Assembly: GCA_039034015.1 (NCBI GenBank)
Contig: JBCCBM010000016.1
Coordinates: 27,221 to 91,220, forward strand
Direction of reading: 5' to 3'
Source: Acuticoccus sp039034015
GTDB lineage: Bacteria > Pseudomonadota > Alphaproteobacteria > Rhizobiales > Amorphaceae
Length of the DNA: 64,000 nt
The translations under genes were made by a program, and so were the position numbers. Under the pieces are notes generated by a model, which made no database searches, was not told where the DNA came from, and saw only the letters and a program-made list of their open reading frames with translations. This document shows, one piece after another, positions 35,230 through 44,533 of this stretch; position 1 is the stretch's first letter, and each line of letters starts with the position of its first letter.

Positions 35230-36641
35230 GCCGGTTCCCGTCGCAGACCCGCCGGCGGCTGATCGACCAAAACGCGTTCCAGCGGCTGGATCGCCTCGCC
35301 ATAGCCGCCAAGGGCCAAATAGTCGTCGGCGCGCAGCGTGAACTCGATGGGCGCCACGATGGCGGGCGTCGGCACCGAGCCAAACGCGTTGTGCGGCATA
35401 TCGGCGACATCGGCCATGATGGTGATGCCCCCGCCCGGCCAAAGATACGCCGGCGCGCCGCCGCAGGTGACCCGGGTCAACGCCCCGCGCACCGAGCGGG
35501 TGAGGGCAACGGGGTTTTCGGTGACGCCGGCGCGCAGCGACCCCCCCGCCCCGCCCATGAAGAGGATGGACGCCGCGGCCGGCTCACAATTTTCGGCAAT
35601 GCGCGCCACCGCGGCTTCCAGCGGCGCGGTGAGGGGCGCGGGCTCCGGCTCCAAGTCGGCGTTCAGCTGAAAATAGGCAAAGTCTTCGCCCGTGGTGGAC
35701 ACCATCAACAGCGTCATCCCCTCCCGGGCGATCTTTGGGTTGAAGGGGCCCAGGATCTTGAGCGGATCGTCAATGTCGGTGCCGCCCCAGCGGGTGCCGG
35801 GCTCGGCCACCTGAAAATACCGGCCGGGGGTCGACTTGCGCCCCTTCACCTTGATGCCGGTGGGCGCAATGTCGAGGAGGCGACCGGCCTGGTGTTCGGA
35901 CAAAACGCCGGTGATGTGGTCATCCACCACCACCACCTCGTCCACATGGGGCGCCCATTGGCGGGCAAACATGCCAATGGTGGCCGAGCCGCAGCCAACC
36001 CGCATGCGCGTTTCAACGTCCCCATCAATGATCGGCGGCGCACCGGCGGCAATTTCGATGGTCGCGCCCTCATCGACGGTGAGCGTGCGCGCCTTGCGGT
36101 TGAAGAGATCAAGCAGCGTCTGGCAGGTGACGCGGCCTTCTTTTTTGCCGCCACCCGTCAGATGCTCCACCCCGCCCAGTGACAGCATCTTTGAGCCATA
36201 TTCGGTGGTGGTGACGTGGCCGACGGGCTCACCATCGGCGCGCACCAGCGCCCGCTCGGGGCCGATGTGGCGGTCGGTGTCGATCTTCACCTTGGCGCCG
36301 CAGTAGCTAAAAATGCCCTCGGTGACGACGGTCACCATGTCGACCCCCGCCACCTCTTGGGAGACGATGAAGGGGGCGGGCTTATAGTCTGGATATGTGG
36401 TGCCCGCGCCAATTGCGGTGAGGCGCGTTTTAGCGCCGAACGGTTCTCCGTCCCACCCCTCGCTCCCCGCCAAAAACGGGACAGCGCCGCCCGGCGCGCC
36501 CGCCTCAAGCACGGTCAGCGGGTCGACGCGCACCAGCGTCCCCGCGTCGTTGGCGTATCGATCGCACGCGCCGGTGCGCCCATCGGCGATGTAGCAAAGG
36601 ACGGGGCACGCATCGCACCGGATTTTGTCCGCACCGCTCAT
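35226..36641 (-). CDS. 6-hydroxynicotinate reductase-like Fe-S protein
   Basis: The 471-residue protein resembles 6-hydroxynicotinate reductase, which reduces 6-hydroxynicotinate to its tetrahydro-oxo form in nicotinate fermenters. The N-terminus holds four cysteines (C9, C12, C16, C26), a CX2CX3CX9C arrangement suited to an iron-sulfur cluster. Later blocks include VTEGIFSYCGAKVKIDTD, VTTTEYGSKMLSLGG and GSATIGMFARQW. Between a molybdenum hydroxylase and UPF0280, it fits a hydroxylate-then-reduce pathway for an N-heterocycle. Function is inferred from family annotation, and related substrates are possible. Confidence 0.75.
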   Translation of the reverse strand: MSGADKIRCDACPVLCYIADGRTGACDRYANDAGTLVRVDPLTVLEAGAPGGAVPFLAGSEGWDGEPFGAKTRLTAIGAGTTYPDYKPAPFIVSQEVAGVDMVTVVTEGIFSYCGAKVKIDTDRHIGPERALVRADGEPVGHVTTTEYGSKMLSLGGVEHLTGGGKKEGRVTCQTLLDLFNRKARTLTVDEGATIEIAAGAPPIIDGDVETRMRVGCGSATIGMFARQWAPHVDEVVVVDDHITGVLSEHQAGRLLDIAPTGIKVKGRKSTPGRYFQVAEPGTRWGGTDIDDPLKILGPFNPKIAREGMTLLMVSTTGEDFAYFQLNADLEPEPAPLTAPLEAAVARIAENCEPAAASILFMGGAGGSLRAGVTENPVALTRSVRGALTRVTCGGAPAYLWPGGGITIMADVADMPHNAFGSVPTPAIVAPIEFTLRADDYLALGGYGEAIQPLERVLVDQPPAGLRREPA

Positions 36642-39325
36642 GACTGGGCCTTGATGGCGGCAAGCACACGGTCCGGCGTTGCCGGCACAGCGGTGAGCCG
36701 CGCGCCGGTGGCATCCCGGATCGCGTTCAAGATGGCCGGCGCGGTGGGGATCAACACATGCTCGCCAAGCCCCTTGGCACCATAGGGCCCGTGGGGGTCC
36801 GGCTCTTCGATGATGAGGGTTTTGACCGGCGGCATGTCGCCGATGGTGGGGATCAGATAGTCGTGCAGGTTCTCCGTCCGGCCGGGGATGTATTCTTCCA
36901 TCAGCGCCATGCCGAGCCCTTGGGCAATGCCGCCCGTCACCTGGCCTTCCACCAGCGTCGGGTTGATGGCGCGGCCCACATCGTGCGCGGCGGTCATGCG
37001 GGTGACGCGCACGGTGCCAAGCGCCATGTCGACCGCCACCTCCGCCATGTGCGCCGCATAGCCGAACACCGCGTAGGGCGCGCCCTGGCCGTTCTCGTCC
37101 AGGGGCTCGGTGGGCGGGTCGTAGGTGCGGCTCACTTCAACGGGGGCGGTGAGGGCAAGCGTTTGTTCGCGCGCGCCGTCGACAATGGTGAGTGCGGGGA
37201 CGCGGATTGTGGCATCCGGCCCCGCATTCCCAAGGCGCAAGAGCTCGGCCCGCAGCGCCTCGCCCGCCAGCCGCGCGGCGTTGCCACTCACAAAGGTTTG
37301 GCGGGAGGCGCTGGTTTTGCCGGCATCCGGCGTCTCATCCGTGTCGGGCCCCACGAGGGTGACGGCGGTGGCCGGCACCCCGAGCGCGGTGGCAAAGATC
37401 TGCGTGATCACGGTGTTGGCGCCCTGGCCAATGTCCGTCGCGCCCTGGTGGAGCACGATTTTCCCATCCGGCCGGGCAATCGCCCGCATGGTGGAGGGGT
37501 TGGGCATTGAGGTGTTGCCGCAGCCATACCAGCCGGCCGCAACGCCCACCCCGCGGCGCACCGTCCCCTCCGTGACGCGCCGCGCACTGTCAAAATGCGG
37601 GCGCAGCGCCTCAAGGCAGGCCGCAATCCCAACGCCTGACGGGAAGGTCTGGCCGCAAACGGTGGTGTCGCCATTGCGCAGCGCGTTTTTCAGCCGAAAG
37701 GTCAGCCCGTCGATGCCGAGCGCCCGCGCAAGATCTTCAAACAGCACCTCTTGGGCAATGGCCGATTGGGGGACGCCAAAGCCACGAAACGCGCCTGATG
37801 GGGGGTTGTGGGTGTGGATGGCAGCGCTGGTCGCGGTGTAGTGCGGCACGCGGTAGGGGCCGGAGGCGTGGACGGGCACGCGGGTCGCGACCGTTGGCCC
37901 CCAGCTCGCATAGGCGCCGGTGTCAAAGGTGCCGGAAAAGGTCATGGCGGTGAGGGTGCCATCGGCGGCGGCGCCCACGGTTGCGGTGATGTCGGCCGGG
38001 TGGCGCTTCGTGGTGGCCTGCATGGATTCTTTGCGCGTGTAGGCAAGGCGCACCGGCTGCCCCGTCACCCATGTGCCGAGCGCAAGGTAGGGCTGGACGG
38101 AAAGGTCAAGCTTGGTGCCAAACCCGCCGCCGCACGCGGTGGGCACAATGCGCACCGCATCGTCGGCAAGGCCAAGGATGGCGGCGACCGCCTCCCGGTC
38201 CATGTGGGGGGCCTGGGTGGCGGCAAAAATCTCGAGACGGTCGCCGGTGCGGCGGGCATAGCCGGCCTCGGGCTCGATGGGGGCGTGCTCCACAAAGGGG
38301 GTGGTGAAGCGGCCGGTGGCCGTCACTGCGGCGTCCGCCAGCGCCGCGTCCGCATTGCCGCACGACACACGCCCGCGGCACATCACATTGCCCGGCCGGC
38401 CGGGGTGGAGGATGGGCGCGCCCTCCGCGGTCGCCTCATGGGGCGCGGTTGCCGCGGGCAGCGCCTCAAAGCGCACGGGCACATCGGTCAGCGCTGCAAT
38501 GGCATCCGCCGGGCCGACCAGCGCGGCCACCGCCTCGCCCGGAAACCGCGCGACGCTTTGCGCAAACACCGGCTGATCGGCAAAGGCGGGGATGACGCCA
38601 AAGCGGTTCTCGCCCGGCACATCCTCGGCCGTCAGCGCCACCAGGCCACGCGCGGCGGCAAAGGCCTTCAGCCCCTCCAGCGCAAAGGCCGCGTGGGGGT
38701 GGGGGCTGCGGATGATGCGCATGTGGAGCGCCCCGGCCGGTGCCACATCATCGCCAAACCGTTCGCGCCCGTCGCACTTTTTGGGCCCGTCGAGGCGCAC
38801 GATGGACGCACCGACATGCCCCTCGTCATCCGGGGCTGGGTCGTGCCGGCCGCGAACCACATCGCGCACCGCATCCACAATCGGCTGGTAGCCTGTGCAC
38901 CGGCAAAGGACGCCGGCGAGCGCGGTCTCGATGGCGTCATCATCGGGCGGCCCGGCGCGAAGGGCAGCGGTGGCGGCCACCATCATGCCCGGCGTGCAGA
39001 TGCCGCATTGGGCCGCGCCCCGGGCGAGGAAGGCGTCGGCAAGCGCGGCCGTCTCGCCGCTGGCGGAAAGACCAGAGAGCGTCTCGATGGTGCGGCCCTC
39101 GGCTTGGGCGGTGCTCATGAGGCAGGCGCAGCGGGGCGCGCCATCCACCAGCACCGTGCAGGCGCCGCAATCGCCCGCATCGCATCCCACCTTCACATCG
39201 GTGAGCCCGGCGCCGCGAAGGGCCGCCGAAAGCCGGCGCCCCGGTGCGCCCTCCAAGGCGAGCGGCGCGCCGTTGACGGTCGCCACCACTCCGTCTGCCG
39301 GGCGGGTGTGTTTTAAGACGCTCAT
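36638..39325 (-). CDS. Molybdenum hydroxylase, fused 2Fe-2S and molybdopterin subunits
   Basis: A xanthine dehydrogenase-family hydroxylase of 895 residues. The N-terminal ferredoxin-like domain carries C48, C53, C56, C68, and the second cluster has C107, C110, C141, C143. The molybdopterin-binding part (about 175-895) has GGGFGTKLDLS, GAFRGFGVPQS, GATDIGQGANT and the catalytic Glu E855 in GLGEH. It would hydroxylate a heteroaromatic or aldehyde carbon with water as the oxygen source. The fused layout recalls Mop-type aldehyde oxidoreductases, but a separate FAD subunit is encoded just upstream. Nicotinate or a related N-heterocycle is a plausible substrate from context. Confidence 0.88.
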   Translation of the reverse strand: MSVLKHTRPADGVVATVNGAPLALEGAPGRRLSAALRGAGLTDVKVGCDAGDCGACTVLVDGAPRCACLMSTAQAEGRTIETLSGLSASGETAALADAFLARGAAQCGICTPGMMVAATAALRAGPPDDDAIETALAGVLCRCTGYQPIVDAVRDVVRGRHDPAPDDEGHVGASIVRLDGPKKCDGRERFGDDVAPAGALHMRIIRSPHPHAAFALEGLKAFAAARGLVALTAEDVPGENRFGVIPAFADQPVFAQSVARFPGEAVAALVGPADAIAALTDVPVRFEALPAATAPHEATAEGAPILHPGRPGNVMCRGRVSCGNADAALADAAVTATGRFTTPFVEHAPIEPEAGYARRTGDRLEIFAATQAPHMDREAVAAILGLADDAVRIVPTACGGGFGTKLDLSVQPYLALGTWVTGQPVRLAYTRKESMQATTKRHPADITATVGAAADGTLTAMTFSGTFDTGAYASWGPTVATRVPVHASGPYRVPHYTATSAAIHTHNPPSGAFRGFGVPQSAIAQEVLFEDLARALGIDGLTFRLKNALRNGDTTVCGQTFPSGVGIAACLEALRPHFDSARRVTEGTVRRGVGVAAGWYGCGNTSMPNPSTMRAIARPDGKIVLHQGATDIGQGANTVITQIFATALGVPATAVTLVGPDTDETPDAGKTSASRQTFVSGNAARLAGEALRAELLRLGNAGPDATIRVPALTIVDGAREQTLALTAPVEVSRTYDPPTEPLDENGQGAPYAVFGYAAHMAEVAVDMALGTVRVTRMTAAHDVGRAINPTLVEGQVTGGIAQGLGMALMEEYIPGRTENLHDYLIPTIGDMPPVKTLIIEEPDPHGPYGAKGLGEHVLIPTAPAILNAIRDATGARLTAVPATPDRVLAAIKAQS

Positions 39326-40146
39326 GCGCGCGCCGCCTCTTCCAGCGTGCGGCGGGTGAGTTCAAGCGCTGCCGCCTCGCGGTAGGCGGCCGTCCCGCGC
39401 ACATCATCAATGGGGGTGAGCGGCGCAAGGTGGTCCGCAACGGGGAGTTTCGCAATCTGGTCGACCGGCGTGCCCATCAGCGCGTCTTCCAGCGCGGTGA
39501 GGCGCGTTGCGACCGCCGAGCACGACCCAACCGCCACCCGGGCGTGGCTGACGCGCCCGTCCCGCAGCGCAATCGCCGCAGCCACCATTGCGATGGAAAT
39601 CACCATGTGCCGCCGCGCGCCCAATTTTATGAACGCGCCTTTTGCGCCCTCTGGCGGCGGTGGCACGATGAGGCCCACCACAAGCGCGCCAGGCTCCAGG
39701 GCGACGGTGCGCACGCCCTTCACAAAATCCGCGACCGGCACCTCGCGGGGGCCGGTCGGCCCCTCGATGGCGACCCTTGCATCAAGGGTCAAAAGGGCCG
39801 GCACACCGTCGGCGGCGGGGGAGGCGTTGCAAAGGTTGCCCACCAAGGTGCCCGCGTTTTGGATCTGGATCGCGCCAATTTCGCGCGCGGCGGCCTTCAA
39901 CCCATCAAACGCGGGCGGGAGGGGTGCGCGCACAAGGTCTGACCAGGTGGCGGCGGCGCCAATTGAAATGCCCTGCGGGCTCACCTCAATGCGCGACAGG
40001 CCTTTGATGCGGCTGATGTCGACAATGGCGGGGAGCGGCGCATCGCCGAGCGCCGGGTAAAAGTCGGTGCCGCCCGCCAGAACCCGCACGCCGGGATTTT
40101 GGAGCGCAGCAAGAGCATCGGGCACAGTCGTGGGCGCAAAATACAT
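39322..40146 (-). CDS. FAD-binding subunit of molybdenum hydroxylase
   Basis: The 274-residue flavin subunit (CoxM/XdhB type) has the FAD loops VLAGGTDFYPAL and NAGTLVGNLCNASPAAD, and ends in the CO dehydrogenase flavoprotein C-terminal domain (about 170-270). It passes electrons from the 2Fe-2S clusters to an acceptor. The ATG at 40146 follows AGAGG; the open frame from 40170 lacks a ribosome site. It overlaps the start of the hydroxylase gene by four bases. Confidence 0.9.
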   Translation of the reverse strand: MYFAPTTVPDALAALQNPGVRVLAGGTDFYPALGDAPLPAIVDISRIKGLSRIEVSPQGISIGAAATWSDLVRAPLPPAFDGLKAAAREIGAIQIQNAGTLVGNLCNASPAADGVPALLTLDARVAIEGPTGPREVPVADFVKGVRTVALEPGALVVGLIVPPPPEGAKGAFIKLGARRHMVISIAMVAAAIALRDGRVSHARVAVGSCSAVATRLTALEDALMGTPVDQIAKLPVADHLAPLTPIDDVRGTAAYREAAALELTRRTLEEAARA

Positions 40147-40200
40147 GGCACGCCTCTTTTTCATTGGCACACTAACAATGTGCCGCGCGCGCCCCGTCTG

Positions 40201-40902
40201 TCAAACCGCCCAGCGTGGCCGTTGCCGCGGCTCCAGCGCCGGCGCGGGCTCGGCGGATGAGAGCGCAATCGCCCCGACCGCAAATGTTGCCGCGCATTGC
40301 ACCGGGTCGAGCACCGGAACGCCGAGCAGCGCCTCCAGCATCACCCTGTGTTTTGAAAGCCCCGCACAGCCCAGGATGATGACGTCGGCGTCCTTTTGGA
40401 GGAGCGCTTCACCAGCGGCGAGCACCTGGTCGAACGCGCGGTCCTCCGCTGCGTCCGCAACGCTGAGGCCGAGGGGGACAGAGCCTGCCCAGCGCGCCCC
40501 AATCCCCATGGCGCGCACGGCCTTGGCCTGGCGCGTGCGGGAGGCGGCGCTCATGGCGATGATGCCGAACGCTTCGCCGCGGGTCAGGGCGGTCACCATC
40601 GCGCACTCGCCAATGCCGTAGACCGGGCGATCCACCGCCTCCCGGCAAACGGCGAGCCCAGGGTCGGAAAAGCAGGCAATGATCGCAGCGTCCGCATCCG
40701 CCCGCCCGGCAACATAATTGCGCAAGGGGAGTGTGACCGCCTCAATATCGGCTTGGGCTTCGATGCCGAACGGCCCTTGCGGGAGCGACACCACCTCGAT
40801 GGTGGGGCCGGTGTTGATGCGCAGCGGGGCGACCGCCTCATCGATCCCGGCGGTGACGGCGGGGTTGATGTTGGGATTGATGATGAGGATATGCCCGGCC
40901 AT
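40201..40902 (-). CDS. Asp/Glu/hydantoin racemase family protein
   Basis: The 233-residue protein begins HILIINPNINPAVTAGIDEAV, the hydantoin/aspartate racemase start. The first catalytic Cys is in AAIIACFSDPGLAVCRE and the second in ADVIILGCAGLSKHR. Family members are racemases or maleate isomerase-like enzymes that act on the acids released late in heterocycle breakdown. It leads the hydroxylase run and is divergent from alaS. The ATG at 40902 is chosen; sequence upstream is open but not conserved-looking. Confidence 0.85.
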   Translation of the reverse strand: MAGHILIINPNINPAVTAGIDEAVAPLRINTGPTIEVVSLPQGPFGIEAQADIEAVTLPLRNYVAGRADADAAIIACFSDPGLAVCREAVDRPVYGIGECAMVTALTRGEAFGIIAMSAASRTRQAKAVRAMGIGARWAGSVPLGLSVADAAEDRAFDQVLAAGEALLQKDADVIILGCAGLSKHRVMLEALLGVPVLDPVQCAATFAVGAIALSSAEPAPALEPRQRPRWAV

Positions 40903-41071
40903 CGCCCACCGCTCCTGACGCGTTTGACGGCCTACGTGCGCCCGGGATGGCGCGGCGTCAACGCTTCGCCCGGCCGTGGCGGGGGCGGGCGGCCTGGGGT
41001 GGCGCAACGGCCGACACTCGCGTATCGCCACAAGGCTCGCAACGGGCGGGCGATGAAGGGGAGTGCCTTCC

Positions 41072-43711
41072 GTGACGGGCGTCAACGAGATCCGCGGCAA
41101 ATTTTTGGACTATTTTGGCGCCGCCGGGCACGCGGTTGTGGATTCCAGCCCGCTTGTCCCGCGCAACGACCCAACGCTCCTCTTCACCAACGCCGGCATG
41201 GTGCAATTCAAGAACGTTTTTACTGGCGCGGAACACCGGCCCTACACCCGCGCCGTCACCAGCCAAAAGTGCGTGCGCGCAGGCGGCAAGCACAACGACC
41301 TTGAAAATGTTGGCTATACCGCCCGACACCACACGTTTTTCGAGATGCTGGGCAATTTCTCCTTCGGCGATTATTTTAAGGCCGATGCGATTGAGCTTGC
41401 GTGGACGCTCATCACCAAAGAATTTGGCCTTCCCGCCGACCGGCTTCTCACCACCGTCTACGCCGATGATGATGAAGCCTTTGACCTGTGGCGCAAGATC
41501 GCAGGGCTGCCGGACGATCGCATCATCCGCATTGCGACCGACGACAACTTTTGGCGCATGGGGGACACCGGCCCCTGCGGCCCCTGCTCAGAAATCTTTT
41601 ATGATCACGGTGATCACATCTTCGGTGGCCCGCCAGGTTCGCCCGATGAAGACGGTGACCGGTTCATCGAAATCTGGAACCTCGTCTTCATGCAATACGA
41701 GCAGGTGGCGCCCGATGAGCGCGTCGACTTGCCAAAACCGTCCATCGACACCGGGATGGGATTGGAGCGCATCTCCACCATCTTGCAAGGCGTCCACGAC
41801 AACTACGACATTGACCTTTTCAAAGCGCTGATTGGCGCGGCGGAAGACGCAATTGGCGTGAAGGCGGAGGGCGATGAGGCCCCAAGCTTTAAGGTGATTG
41901 CGGACCATCTGCGCGCCACGGGCTTTTTGATGGCCGATGGGGTGATGCCGTCCAACGAGGGCCGCGGCTATGTGCTGCGCCGCATCATGCGCCGCGCCAT
42001 GCGCCACGCCCACATGCTGGGCGCGCAAAAGCCTGTGCTCCACGCCCTCGTGCCCGCGCTGGTGCGCGAGATGGGCGCCGCCTACCCCGAACTTTCCCGC
42101 GCCCAAAGCCTCATCCGCGACACCACCGAGGCCGAAGAGGTGCGCTTTGGCAAAACGCTGTCCCGCGGGCTCTCATTGCTGGATGACGCGGTGGCAACGC
42201 TGTCGCCCGGCGCTGCCCTCCCCGGCGAAACCGCCTTCAAACTCTACGACACCTACGGCTTCCCCTACGATCTCACCGAGGATGCGCTGCGCCCCCGCGG
42301 CTTCTCCGTCGATCGCGCCGGGTTTGATGCGGCGATGGAGGCGCAAAAGGCCGAGGCCCGGCGCAACTGGCAAGGCTCTGGCGATGCGGCGGACGAGCGC
42401 GTTTGGTTTGCGATCCGCGACCGTGTGGGCCCCACCGAATTTCTCGGCTATTCCACCCGCGTCGCCGATGCACGGGTGGTCGCCATCGTGAAAGACGGGG
42501 CGGAGGTCACCGCGGTGAACGCCGGCGAGACGGCGAGCGTCGTGTGCAACCAAACGCCTTTTTATGCCGAATCCGGCGGCCAGGTGGGCGACACGGGCAC
42601 CATCAAGATGGGCGACATGCTGGTCACGGTGGAGGACACCGTGAAACGGGCCGACGGCCTCATCGTCCACCACGGGCAGGTGACGTCGGGCACGCTCTCG
42701 GCCGGCGATGATGTGACGCTTTATGTGAGCGGCGCGCGCGATGCGATCGCGGCCAACCACTCCGCCACGCACATCCTCCACGAGTGCCTGCGCCGCACGC
42801 TGGGCGACCATGTGGCCCAAAAGGGCTCCATGGTGTCGGCCGAGCGCCTCCGGTTCGACTTTTCCCACACCGCGCCCATGGGCGCGGCGGACATCGCGGC
42901 CGTGGAGGCCGAGGCCAACGCCCGCGTGCGCCAAAATGATGCTGTCGACACCCGGGTGATGCCGGTGGACGAGGCGATGAAATCGGGCGCCCGCGCGCTG
43001 TTTGGCGAAAAATATGGCGATGAGGTGCGCGTTGTCTCCATGGGCATCGACGGGGACCGGCGCTTTTCGGTGGAGCTTTGCGGCGGCACCCATGTGGCGC
43101 GCACAGGCGACATTGGCGTGATCGCGCTGGTGGCGGAGGGCGCGGTGTCCTCCGGCGTGCGGCGCATCGAGGCGCTGACCGGCGCCACCGCCATGGCCCA
43201 CCTTGGCGAGGAGCGCCGCCGGCTCGACGCGGTCGCCGCCCTGCTGAAGGTCGCCCCGCAGGACGCGCCCGCCCGGGTGGAAACCCTGATGGACGAGCGC
43301 CGCCGCCTGGAGCGTGAGCTCGACGAAACGAAGAAGAAGCTGGCGCTCGCCGGCCCCGCCACCGAAGGCCAAGCGGCGCGGGACGTGGCGGGCGCAACGT
43401 TCGTCGGCCGCGTGGTGGATGGCCTCCCCGGCAAAGCGCTCAAAGGGCTGGCGGACGAGGCACGGGAGGCGGCAGGCTCCGCGGTGGTTGCCATTGTGGG
43501 GACAGAGGGCGGGCGCGCGAGCGTCGTCGTAACCGTCAGCGCCGACCTTGCGGAGCGGTTTGACGCGGTGGCGCTGGTGCGCGCGGGCTCCGCAGCGCTC
43601 GGCGGCAAAGGCGGCGGCGGCCGGCGCGACATGGCCCAGGCCGGCGGCCCGGATGCCGACAAAGCCGGCGACGCCATCGAGGCGATTGCCGCCGCCATGG
43701 ACGCGGCCTAG
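41072..43711 (+). CDS. alaS: Alanyl-tRNA synthetase
   Basis: This charges tRNA-Ala. The class II core (about 1-240) has DPTLLFTNAGMVQFK, RNPH-like ARHHTFFEMLGNFSFGDYF and GLERISTILQG. The tRNA-binding region, the editing domain (HSATHILHECLRRTLG and CGGTHVARTGDIG with its zinc ligands) and the C-Ala domain (GGGRRDMAQAGG) follow. Length is 879 residues. The GTG at 41072 is preferred because AAGGGGAG at 41056-41063 is spaced correctly for it; a GTG at 41063 in the same frame overlaps that site. The TAG stop forms the first bases of an inverted-repeat element. Confidence 0.96.
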   Translation: MTGVNEIRGKFLDYFGAAGHAVVDSSPLVPRNDPTLLFTNAGMVQFKNVFTGAEHRPYTRAVTSQKCVRAGGKHNDLENVGYTARHHTFFEMLGNFSFGDYFKADAIELAWTLITKEFGLPADRLLTTVYADDDEAFDLWRKIAGLPDDRIIRIATDDNFWRMGDTGPCGPCSEIFYDHGDHIFGGPPGSPDEDGDRFIEIWNLVFMQYEQVAPDERVDLPKPSIDTGMGLERISTILQGVHDNYDIDLFKALIGAAEDAIGVKAEGDEAPSFKVIADHLRATGFLMADGVMPSNEGRGYVLRRIMRRAMRHAHMLGAQKPVLHALVPALVREMGAAYPELSRAQSLIRDTTEAEEVRFGKTLSRGLSLLDDAVATLSPGAALPGETAFKLYDTYGFPYDLTEDALRPRGFSVDRAGFDAAMEAQKAEARRNWQGSGDAADERVWFAIRDRVGPTEFLGYSTRVADARVVAIVKDGAEVTAVNAGETASVVCNQTPFYAESGGQVGDTGTIKMGDMLVTVEDTVKRADGLIVHHGQVTSGTLSAGDDVTLYVSGARDAIAANHSATHILHECLRRTLGDHVAQKGSMVSAERLRFDFSHTAPMGAADIAAVEAEANARVRQNDAVDTRVMPVDEAMKSGARALFGEKYGDEVRVVSMGIDGDRRFSVELCGGTHVARTGDIGVIALVAEGAVSSGVRRIEALTGATAMAHLGEERRRLDAVAALLKVAPQDAPARVETLMDERRRLERELDETKKKLALAGPATEGQAARDVAGATFVGRVVDGLPGKALKGLADEAREAAGSAVVAIVGTEGGRASVVVTVSADLAERFDAVALVRAGSAALGGKGGGGRRDMAQAGGPDADKAGDAIEAIAAAMDAA

Positions 43712-43997
43712 AGCGGCTAACGCCGTCACGGAAGCGCCCGACGGGAAAAGGGCGTGCGTCGGCTCGGCCGCGACTTCGCGGCGTGGCAAGGCGCCGCTCG
43801 CAGTGCGTGCTGGTTGCACGGACAAGAGTGGCAACGCTGTCCGGTGGGCGCCCTTTTCCCGCCGACGGTGGCCCCGCGCGGGCGGGTGGACTGCGTCCCG
43901 CGGCTTGCCCGTGGCCCCGCCACGCGCTGCACCGCGCTCCTTGCCACCGGCCGGCGCTGGGCCATCGGGCGCTTTCGTGACGGCGTTACCCGCTCTA
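43709..43997. repeat. 289-bp element with 33-bp terminal inverted repeats
   Basis: The left end (43709-43741, starting TAGAGCGG and ending GCGCCCGA) and the right end (43965-43997) are reverse complements at 31 of 33 positions. An inner pair, GGGAAAAGGGCG and CGCCCTTTTCCC, lies near 43743-43754 and 43849-43860. There is no convincing coding frame inside. It fills the gap between the convergent alaS and lapA genes and includes the alaS stop codon. It resembles a MITE or extragenic palindromic element and could also end transcription from both sides. Confidence 0.75.
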
Positions 43998-44005
43998 AAG
44001 CGCCC

Positions 44006-44212
44006 TCAGCGGCGCATAAAAAGGTGGGCGAGGACAACGCCCGCCGCCGTTGCCCCAAAAATGACGAGGTAAAGGGGGACCTCAACCGTGAGCGCAGGAT
44101 CGCTGCGGAAGGGGTCGGCGGTGAGGCGCACAGGGTCCCTGTTCGCGACCGCCAAAAGCACCGCAGCGGCCGCAAGGGGCACCGCGAAAAGCGCCGTCAA
44201 CACGCGGCGCAC
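44006..44212 (-). CDS. lapA: LapA-domain (DUF1049) small membrane protein
   Basis: A 68-residue protein with two membrane helices (about 4-24 and 45-66) and the loop NRDPVRLTADPF between them, ending in a basic FMRR. This is the LapA/DUF1049 pattern linked to lipopolysaccharide assembly in E. coli. It starts with GTG 3 bp after the ihfB stop and is the last gene of the long minus-strand run. Confidence 0.85.
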   Translation of the reverse strand: MRRVLTALFAVPLAAAAVLLAVANRDPVRLTADPFRSDPALTVEVPLYLVIFGATAAGVVLAHLFMRR

Positions 44213-44215
44213 CGG

Positions 44216-44524
44216 TCAGCTCACGCGGTTTTTCACCGCCGCGTCCGAGCGATCAATCCGGTCCCGCAGCTCCTTGCCGGTGCGAAAGAAAGGGACGGCC
44301 TTTTCGTCAACGTCCACCGACTCGCCCGTGCGCGGGTTGCGGCCTGTGCGCGCCTCGCGGTACCGCACCGAAAAGGCGCCAAACCCACGGATTTCAACAC
44401 GGTTTCCGTCCCGAAGGGCTTTGCCGATCTCGTCGAACACCGTGTTGACCGCCGCATCCACCTCACGATGGAGCAAATGCGGGTTGCGCACGAAAACGCG
44501 CGTAATGAGTTCCGACTTGATCAT
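44216..44524 (-). CDS. ihfB: Integration host factor beta subunit
   Basis: The 102-residue HU/IHF-family DNA-bending protein begins MIKSELITRVFVRNPHL. The beta-arm signature VEIRGFGAFSVRYREARTGRNPRTGE matches the family (given in two parts: VEIRGFGAFSVRYREA and RTGRNPRTGE). It pairs with IhfA, encoded elsewhere, to bend DNA at promoters and recombination sites. The sppA gene ends 9 bp upstream of it. Confidence 0.95.
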   Translation of the reverse strand: MIKSELITRVFVRNPHLLHREVDAAVNTVFDEIGKALRDGNRVEIRGFGAFSVRYREARTGRNPRTGESVDVDEKAVPFFRTGKELRDRIDRSDAAVKNRVS

Positions 44525-44533
44525 CGGTTAACC

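Noticed and set aside
37808..39316. 502-codon plus-strand open frame
   Set aside because: Antisense to the molybdenum hydroxylase gene, whose cluster and cofactor motifs are complete; the plus-strand sequence is Gly/Arg/His-rich without motifs.
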